From Chlamydomonas sphaeroides (lineage: Eukaryota > Chlorophyta > Chlorophyceae > Chlamydomonadales > Chlamydomonadaceae), in assembly GCA_001662425.1 (NCBI GenBank), contig BDDC01000161.1, positions 73,902 through 95,568 of the forward strand: a stretch of 21,667 nucleotides of DNA. Reading direction: 5' to 3'. Shown one piece after another: positions 8,901-17,900 of the stretch (positions are counted from its first letter, which is position 1; every line of letters starts with the position of its first letter). The notes beneath the pieces were generated by a model that had not been told where the DNA came from, did not search any database, and saw only the letters and a program-made list of their open reading frames with translations. The position numbers and the translations under genes are program-made.

Positions 8901-11900
8901 GGCCTGCCGCAGTTCCTGTCGCTCTCGGGCCGGACGCCGGCGCCGCGCCCGGGCATGCCGGCCGGCGCCGTGCCGACGTCGCCTCTACAGGCGGCGGCCG
9001 CCGATGCCGCTCCGCGCGGCGGCGGCGCCAGCAGCGGCGAGACTCGCATCTCGCTGCGCTCGGCCATTCCGTTGGAACCGGGGCCGCCGTCGGCAGCCGG
9101 CGGCAACAGCGCCGACGGTCCACCCGTGAGCACCTCTTCCCGAGGCTCCCGTAGCGCTGCCAATGCATCGCGCGCCTTGGGTCCTCTGTTCGGGGCCTTG
9201 AAGCTCCGCCCCACACCGCCGCAGTCGCCCTCGTTGCCGCAACCGCCGTCGCTGCCCGCCGTTGGCATCGTCGCCGATCGGGCTGCCACCGGCGGTTTCG
9301 GGTCAATCTCGCACCTGCCACCGGACGCGCCGCAGCCGCAGCCGCCGCCGCCGCTGCCGCCGCCGCCGCCGCCGCAGCCGCCGCTGCCGCCAGTGTCAGC
9401 CTATCGGACGTTCTCGGCGGAAACTGTAAAGCTGTTGAATGACCTTGAAGCAGTTGCGGCGGCCAGTGGTCGCGGTGCTGCTGGCTCCGCGTTGCCGCAC
9501 CGAGGGGCCGTCCTGCCCACGCTACCCGAGGCCACCGGCGGCAGCGGCGCCGCCACCGGATCGGCACCGGGCACAGGCACGGGGCTGTGGCAGCCGCTGT
9601 CCCCGCCGGCAGCAGCGCCGGACTACTACCGTGCTAGCCCGCCGCCGGTGCCGCTTCGCGTCGGCGCCTCGTTGCCGGCGACGCCGCTGGCCAAGCGCGG
9701 CCATGGAGCGTCGCCGCCGCCGCCAGGGCTGCGGTCGGCGGCGCCGCTGATGCCGCACGCCGGCGGCGGTGCATGGCCATCGCCGGCGGCAGCGATGTCC
9801 GCATCGACGGCGCCGGCTCCGCCACCGACGCCGTCGGTGGCGCCGCTGCCGCCGCCCACGAACCGCGGCGGCGCGCTGGCGGCGGCGATGGCCGCCGCCA
9901 AGGCGGCGGCGGGCGGCACGACGTCTCCGTCGCCGCCGCTGCCCACCCGGGTGGCGCTCCTGTTCCATGCAGTGCAGGACGCGGTGTGCTTTTGCGTCCA
10001 TATGCAGGCAAGCACGACACACACGCTCACATCACCGTCGGCAGCTATGTGTGTTTGCTGCGGTGTTGATATGTGCCACAGACACCAGGCGTGCGTCGGT
10101 GTGGCGCTGGGCGTTGGGTGGCGCGCGCTGGGGCGCGGCCCTCGCTCCTGCGGTCACGCACAATCCCGCCATGTTTGACTCGGGGCATGGGTCGCTCTTG
10201 CTGGCTAGGAGCAGGGACGAATGGCGTAGCAAGGCACGCACCACAGCCTCCTTGCGCCACCCGTGTGCTCAGTCACTGGCCGCTCACTGTCCCATTGACC
10301 CAGACCCAACCGCGGTACCCAACGCACGCGCAGGCTATGCTGACGCAGTGCCGCTGGCCGGCCGAGGTCCTGGAGCTGCACTCCTGCCAGCCCCTGGCCG
10401 TCAAGCCGCGCACCCTCGGCGCCGCCGACGGTGCCGCCGACGCCGGCGCCGACCGCGCCGCCGGCGCCGCCGGCAAGGGCGCAGCCGCCGGCAGCGCCAC
10501 CGGCGCCACCGCCAGCGCCGTCGGCACCGGCGCTGAGTCCGGCGGCGGCGTGGTCGTGGCGTCGGCGCAGTCGTCCTTTGTGGTGGCGTCGCCGTCGCCG
10601 TTCAGCGCCAGCGGCGCCGTCGACCGCATGCGGTCACTCATCGGCGGCGGCGGCAAAGGCCGCTCGGGTCGGGTCCTGCGAGGTGGCATGCCCATGTCGC
10701 CCCGGGTAGGCCCGCAGGCCAGCGGCGGCAGCGGCATCGGAATGGGCCGGGATCCGGAGAAGTCCGCCCCGTCGGTGAGCCGCTTTGCGGCTTCGGCCGC
10801 CGGCGGCGGCGCTGCCAGCACCCAAGACCCCTGGGCTGCCGGCGGCGGTGGCATATCGCCGTCGTCTTGCTCTCGCGCCGGCAGCGTCACCGCCGGCGGC
10901 ACCTGGGGCGCGCCGCCGGCGGCGGCGACAGGGCTGGGGGGAAGCTTCGGCCAGGCGGCGGCGCCGCCGGCAGCTGGGTCGCCACTTGGAGGCGCTGTCA
11001 TGCACTCCAGCGCCGCCGGTTGCTGCTCGTCGCCTGGCTTGCCTGGCAGTGCCACCACGCCCCGCTCGCCGCTTGGCGTTGCGCCCGGCCGAGGCGGCGA
11101 CGCCGTGCCGCTGGCGGCGCCGTCGCCGACGGGAGCCACAGGGCACAGCGTCCCGCTCCCGCCGTCGGTGCTCGCGCACCGGGCGGCGGCGGCGCCTATC
11201 CCGGCGCCGCCGCCCAGCCTCACCGCCGCCGCGTCGGCGGCGCACGCGGCGCGTCTGGCGGCGCAGCAGCGCCTGGCGGCCGCGAATCGCAGTGTGGATA
11301 GCCACGGTTCGTTCTCCTCCGGTGCCCTATTGACGGGCGTGTCAATAGCGGCGGCGCTGACGGCGGCGGGGGGTTCGTACGGCGGCGCGCAGGCGCCGTA
11401 CGCGTCAACGCAAGAGGCCGTGCATGGGCGGAGCTCTGTCGGCGATAACATGCTTGAAGTCGTGATCGGAGACATGGACATGGACGAATCCGACGGCGGC
11501 GGCGGCACCTTTGCCCCTGTTGGGCCCAGCCGGCTGTCCATGCCGCCGCCGACAGAGTCGGGCATAGCGGAGGCGGTGGCTCCGGCCGGCGTCGCCATCA
11601 GCGCGCTGTCGCCGGCGGCGGTGGCGGCGGCGCCGCTGCCTGGCTCATCCGGCCGCGGCAGCGCCGTAGAGCAGATCACGGCAGCTCAGCTGCCCCTGCT
11701 GGACCTCTTTCCGGACATGCGGCCGACGGCGACGGCGTCGCAGCCGCAGGGCTCCTTCACCCTCGGCTCCCCCAGCGGCGGCAATGCGGGTGGCTGGCGT
11801 CCCGGGCCCGTGGCGGAGGGCGAGGAGGGCCCCGGCAGCGACGCCGCCGCGGTCGCCGTCGCCGCCGCCGCCGCGACGCCCTCCGCCGCGGTGCGCAGCT

Positions 11901-14900
11901 GCAGCAGCCGCGCTGTGGCGGGGCAGCTGAGCCCCTCGCTGCTGCATAAGCAGCACTTCAGCAGCGGCCGCTTTCGGCCCCAGCTGACGGTGTCAGTGCC
12001 GCCGTCGGGGCTGGATGCGGTTGGCGGCGAGGCTTCACCCCACAGTGCGACCTCGCCGGGAGGCTCGCCGCGCCATCAGGCTGCCGGCAGCGGCGGCGGT
12101 GGCGCCGCCGCCGCCGCCATCCCTCGGGACCCATCCAGCTATCTTGGCCGCAGGCCTGGCGCGGGCGGGCTGCACAGCCCGCTGAGGCCGTTCACGACGC
12201 GATCCGTGCCGCACTCGGCGTCACCCTCGCCGTCGCCGTTGCCGTCGCCGCCACCGGTAGGGATGCCGGGGCAGTGGCCGCAGGCCGCTGCGCCGCCGCG
12301 GCTGCCGCCGCCGCCGGCTGCCGTCAGCGGCAGCGGCGCCGGGTCGCCGTTCGGTGCTGGCGCGTCTGCGTGGCTTGCTCGCCAGCAACTGCTACGGCAG
12401 CAGTTGCAGAGCGGCGGCGGCGCCGCATCGGAAGGCGGCGGCGGCGGCGGCGGCGGGTCGTACTACCACTCGGTGCCGCTCAATGCGTTCGACACGGGCT
12501 TGGCGCCACCCGCGGCTGAGGACGCCGCCAGCAGCGGCTCGTTCCTCATCGCCGCTGCCGGTGGCGGCGGCGCCATGGGCACGCTCAGCGCTGGGCTTAC
12601 CAAGCTGCCGCTGTCGCTGCTTCGGCCCTTTGCGCGGCACCCGAGTGGCGACGGCGCCGCCACCGGCAGCCCCGCCGCCGGCGGCGAGCGGACCGGCGGC
12701 GGCGCCGGCGCGCCGGCGCCGGCTATCAGCCGGGCGGCGGTCCGCAGCTTTGGGGAACAGGTGCGTTATCCTGCAGCATGTTTGACGCACGTATCGGATC
12801 TGCCGGATTCAGCTAGCCCCGCCCAACCTAGCTGTCGCCCTGGCGGGCCTTGCGAGTGAACTGCGGTGCCGGCCGAGCAGCACATGTGCCCCTGTCCTGC
12901 GACCTCCGCTTGCCACACATGACGCCCGGTACCGCAGGTCCGCATGACCTTCGAGCCGGCCGAGGAGGGCGAGCAGGGGCATGTGCTCATCTTCTGCGGC
13001 CCACGGGTCGTGTGCGGCATCAGCACGTGGCAGTACGGAGACGAGGATGGCGACGCGTCCGTACACGCTGCCGTACCCGGCAAGGGCCACAGCGGCCACG
13101 ATGGCGGCGGCGATGACGACGATGACGGCGGGTACGAGAGCGACGACGAAGACGATGACGTGGATCTGGCGGCTGTCGCTGCAGCCGCCAGGGCGACAGC
13201 GGGGCCGTCGGGCCCCGGCGTGCAGTACGGAGCTCCGTACGCCAGCATCAACACGGCCGACTGCGGTACGGCGTCGGCGTCGGAGAGGCCGACAGCCGAT
13301 GGTGCCGCCACAGCGACAACGCTATCGGAGCGCCCGACGCCAGGGCCGTACACCGGTGGCGGCGGCGCCGGGACCACCGAGGGCTACTCGTACGCGGCGC
13401 ACGCGAACCCGCTGTTCGGCCCCGGCGGCATCAGCCGTGAGCCGCCCGGGACCGAGCGTGACAGCCCCGCCGGCGGCGCCGCACTACATCCGCCGCCGCC
13501 GACGGGCACCGGCATGGTGCCGCCGCCGCGCACCGCCGCGCCGGCGCTGCTGCTCCCCACCGCCGCGGTCGCGGCGGCGGCGGCGACCGGCGACGGCGGC
13601 GCCGCGCCGACGGTGGCGGCGCGGCGGATGTCTGCCGACTCGGCCGGCCAGCTGCGGCGGCGGCGGCGGCAGCGGCTCCGCCAGAGGCGCAGCCTGCCGG
13701 CGCCGCTGCGCCGCGCGCTGGCCATCTGCGACGCCGGCCAGGGCGGCTTCGTGCTGCTGGACGGCGCCACCTACTCGGCCTCCTCGCAGGAGGCGCTCCA
13801 GGAGCAGTGCATGGTGCGTGCTTGGGGCTTGGGTTGGGTGTTCCAGGGATGAGGGCCCCTCCCCCTGCGTCCGCTGCTGCCCGGCCGAGTCTACAGATCC
13901 GGCCGTGCGCCCGTACCCGAAACACACGCACGCCGCCTTTCCCCTGCCTTTCCCCTTTTTTCCCGCCAGGTGCTGCACATGGGCGACTACAGCATCGCCG
14001 GCTCCGTGCCACGGGGCCAGCCGCTGGACCTGTACCTGGCGCTGGACTTCGCGCACCTGGCCCGGTGAGCGGAAACCGGGGGAGAGGAGGGGTCTCGCAG
14101 GGGAAGGGGGCCTTGGGTTCGTGTTAACTTGTGCAAGCGACTAGCCACTGGGCCTGTGCCCGGCCATGGACCTCGCGCACCTGGCGCACCTGGCAGCAAG
14201 GCAATGCAGCGAGGGCAAGCCACGGGGCCAGGCCCCCGGCGTCTGTGCTGCACTGCGCCATGCGGACCCAGCGCAGGGAAGGCGCGGTGGTCTAGCGCCC
14301 CGGCAATCCCCAACCCCTGTCCCCCCTTTCTCCTGGCGCCGCCGTCCCCCTCCAGCCTGGCGCACCTGCGCCCGCTGGCGGCCTCGCAGCAGCACAGCCT
14401 GGGCCTGCTGTCGGCGCCCGTCAACTCTGCGTCCATCTGCTTCAGCCTGGTGGTGGGCATGCAGGTGCGTGCGGGCGGGCGTGCGTGCACCGACACGGGC
14501 GCAGGTGGCTGTGTCTGTGCGTGTGTGCTGGGAGGCCGGGGCTGGGGCACGCAGGAAGCGCCGCGGGCAGTGCGTTTCAGCGTGGAGGTGGCGCGCTGCT
14601 GCTCCTGCTGAGGATGGTGATGACTGACGAGGACGCGGGGCTGTCCGTGAGGTGGCTGGTGTGGAGGCGGCCCTGGTGCGGCGAGCCGCCCCCCGACACG
14701 CACCCCCACCGCCCTGCCCTGCCCTGCCCTGGCCCCATCCGTCCGCTCCACTCTCAGACGCTGCTGGCATGGAACAGCGACGTGGCCAAGGCGGCGCTGG
14801 CGGTGCTGCGGTCCGCGGCGCTGCCGGCGCTGTGCCGGCACGGGGGCTACCTGGTACGAACGACCTGGAGGGGCAGCGTGGGGGATGAGGAAACCAGGGA

Positions 14901-17900
14901 AAGGGCACGCGCCGAAGCCGGGAGGGTGGGCGCACGTGTAGCGGGGCGGAGGGTGAGCGGGGAGGCGGTGATTCATGGGGCAGGCGGGTTGCTGCGGCCG
15001 GCGCCCGGTGTGCCCTGGTGCGGCTCGTGCCCCTTGCCACGAACCCTAGCCCTCCCGGTCCTGATCCCCTCTTGCCCCCCGCCCTCCTCCCGACAGGTGG
15101 AGGATGCGGACGGGCTGCTGCTGACGGCCTTCCCCTCCTCGCGCTGCGCGCTGGCCTGGGCGCTCGAGTGCCAGGCGGAGGCCAAGCACCTCGACTGGTA
15201 GGCGCCAGCGGCGGAGGGGCTGGCGCAGGAAGGGGGCAGGCAGGCTGGAAGGTCAGGTGCAGCAGCGGCGGCTGCCGTGTCGTGTGCCCTCCCCGTCACC
15301 ACGAGCCCCCCCTCGCGACCTGTGCCGCCCCGTGGCCAGGCCCGAGGAGCTGCTGTCGCACGCGCTGGGCGAGGCGGTGTACGTCAAGGACGCGGAGGAC
15401 GCGGAGGGTGCCGAGGGCGGGCACCACGAGGGCGGCCACGAGGACCACGAGGGCGAGCTCAGCATGGCCAGCGGCCACCTACACAGCCACGGCCACGGGC
15501 ACCGGCACGGGCTCGACCGGGGGCACCGGCACGGGCTCGACCGGGGGCACCGGCACGGGCTCGACCTCGGCCACGGCCATGTTGCTCATGGGCACGACGA
15601 GATCGAGGGCCATCAGCAGCAGCCCAACGCCCACCACAGCGAGGCGCACCAGCACTCCCACGGATACCACTCCCACGCGGGCGGCGAGGGCGGCGGCTCG
15701 CGGCGCCCCACGGCCGGCGGCTACTTGGCCGCCAGCGGCGGCAGGACAGCCACGAGGCGGCACCTGGTGTTCCGGTGGGGCGACCCCGGGGGTACCGGGG
15801 GCTGGGACAAACGCACAAGCGTGCATTGGCTCCAGTGTTAGGTAGAACAGAACCCCACACGCGGCACAGCACGCCCCGGGTAGAGTGGCGCGTCGGCCGT
15901 GCGCGAAGGGAATGCGGTTTAATGCGCCTGTGCGGAAGCGAAGCCCAGCCTGACCCGGGAGGAATGGCGCGTCGGCCGTGCGGAGAGGCAATGCGGTTAA
16001 ATGCGCCAGTGCGGAAGCAAAGCCCAGCGCCACCCGAAAGGAACCCGGTGCCCGGCCCAGCCCTCGTACCATGAGTGTGTGCGTGCGCGCGGCTAGGTCC
16101 GCGCCGGTGTGGGTCCCCCTGGCGCCAGCACGCGGCGATGACGAGAGAGAGAGAGAGAGTGAGACGCGGGCACTAACCCCATGCCATGCCCTGGCGCCGG
16201 TCCGGCTCCCTTGCACGTCCACTTTCTTCGCGCCCCCAGCGGCCTCCGCTTCAAGTGCGGTCTGGACACGGGCGACGTGCTGGCGCGGGTGCACGCCACC
16301 ACGGGCCGCATGACGTACCGCGGCCGCGTCATGAACCGCGCGGCGCGCATCGCGGGCATGGCGACGGCGGGGCAGGTGAGGGGAGCGATGAGAGGAAGGG
16401 CTGGGGTCGCGAACCGGAGCCCCGGGATGGCCAGGAGGGGAGACGTGCTGCGGCGTGGACGAGGCGGTGGCGCTGCGAATTAACGCCGCGCCAGCACGGC
16501 CCGGCTGCCTGCTCCTCGATGGCCGCCTGGCGCCTGGCTGACGCTCGGAGTTTTGCAACTAGTTGGCTACTCCCGTGGTACGCCGCCTGCCGCCAGGTGC
16601 TGTGCTCGCGGGGGCTGTGGTCGGACAGCGGCCTGGAGCTGGATGCGGAGCTGGGCGGCGAGGCGCTGGCGGTGGGCGAGAGCATGGGCGAGGTGGCGCT
16701 CAAGGGGCTGAGCGCGAAAATGGAGGTCATCAACGTCATGTGAGTGCTGTCGAGGGCCAATAGAAGCGTCTATGGGAACTGTTGTGAATGAATGAAAGTC
16801 CATCGAGTTCACATGGCTGTGCGGTACGATGTTCGGAGCGCGGCTGAGAGTCACTGTCATGTGAGGGGCTGGCGCCGGCACGCTGCGATGACTCCTGCCG
16901 CGGCCGCGACCCCCACGCCATGCCCTGACCCCCGGCCCCAACCCCGCAGCCGCATCCTGCGCTCTGACCTCATCGCGGCTGCCCACTACGCCTCCTCATT
17001 CGAGCTGCCTCGCGCGTCCACCGCCGCCGCGACGGCCGCCGCTGTCCCAGACCTGGACGACGGCGCCGCCGACGGCGACGCGGCAGCGGCGCCGCCGGGC
17101 ATGGCGGGCCAGGTGCTTATGCAGGCGGTCCCGCTGCTCTCCGACACCGACGACGACGATGGCGACAGTGACGCCGTCGCCGGCGTAATTCTCGGCGACG
17201 TCGACGGCAGCAGCGAAGGCGACGCCGACGGCGACTCGCCGGCTGCGCAGCGCGCCTCCGCCGGCCGGCTGGCCGGCGGCCCCAAGCGCCGCCGCGTTCG
17301 CAACGACATGCTCGCCACCGCCGACGGCTTCACCGCCGCCACCGCGGCGGCGGCGCAGTTGCGCTCGCCGGCGGGCCTGCCTGGCCGGCCGGCGGCGACG
17401 GCGGCGTCGCGCGCCACCGTCGCCGGTGTCGACGGCAGCGTCGCCAAGGTGGCCGCCGTCGCGGCGGCGCGGGTCCGCCGCGCCAGCCTCCTGACGACGG
17501 CGCGCTACATGGCCGCGGGGCTGCCGCTGGACCGCGCCGGCGCGCTAACAGCGGCGGCGGCCGCCGCCGCCGCCAGCCGCACGACAGCCACCGGCGGCAT
17601 CACGGCCAAGGCAGCGGCAGCGCTGGCGACAACGGACGACGATGAGCTCGCGAACCGGCTCGTCGCGGAGTACAGCGACGACGAGGACGACGGTGGCGGC
17701 GCCGCCGCCGCTGCCGACGGCGACGTCGTCGACGGCCGCGGCAGTGCGATGCTGGCCGAGCGCTCCTCCCTGGGCGACGGCGTGGCGGCGCTGGCAGGCA
17801 TGCTGGCCCGGCGGCAGCGCGCCAGCGGCCTCGGCGCCGCCGCCGCGTCGCTGCCAGCGGTCGCCCCCAGCTCCGTCGGCGGCGGCACAGTCGCCACCGG

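Larger units (their letters stand above)
7869..14464 (+). other. first cyclase homology region (C1), divergent and split by three long inserts
   Basis: Islands match successive pieces of a class III cyclase domain. ATYVVLDIK (7869-7889) resembles strand 1 with its metal-binding Asp (D860). AALRICHDVIKQLARRYSG (exon 11) resembles helix 1. VALLFHAVQDAVCFCVHMQ joined to AMLTQCRWPAEVL (exons 11-12) resembles the next strand, helix and WP loop. VRMTFEPAEEG and VVCGISTWQYGD (exon 13) fall where the RxGxHTG strand would be. ALAICDAGQGGFVLLDGATY and VLHMGDYSIAG (exons 13-14) fit the C-terminal strands. Between islands lie inserts of about 544, 779 and 217 low-complexity residues. The usual KxxGD motif with the second Asp and the NxxxR motif are not seen. 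It is therefore probably regulatory or partly degenerate, acting with C2. Confidence 0.65.
14356..16982 (+). other. second cyclase homology region (C2), class III
   Basis: Exons 15-21 give a compact cyclase homology region. SASICFSLVVGMQTLLAW lies at strand 1, where the usual metal Asp is absent. GGYLVEDADGLLLTAF is the second strand pair, with Asp 2665 (15109-15111) in the GD position. CALAWALECQAE and WPEELLSHALGEAVYV follow. FRGLRFKCGLDTGDVLARVH is the HTG-type strand. Then GRMTYRGRVMNRAARIAG carries Asn 2871 and Arg 2875 in the NxxxR transition-state motif, with Thr 2864 in the purine-selecting position. VLCSRGLW and EVALKGLSAKMEVINV match the family's C-terminal GxxxLKG strand. The residue usually Lys before GD is Val here. 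Thr at the selectivity site does not tell cAMP from cGMP. Phases across seven introns agree. Confidence 0.82.

Noticed and set aside
10008..10178. Read-through of exon 11 to a stop at 10176-10178, ending the gene as a 652-codon ORF
   Set aside because: The downstream segment AMLTQCRWPAEV continues the cyclase helix in frame after a GC-AG splice, and C2 lies further downstream, so a gene end here is unlikely except as intron retention.
10273..11679. 468-codon ORF on the minus strand
   Set aside because: It lies opposite exon 12 and has the same Ala/Pro/Arg-rich make-up. Strong GC bias at codon position 3 removes stops from the opposite strand.
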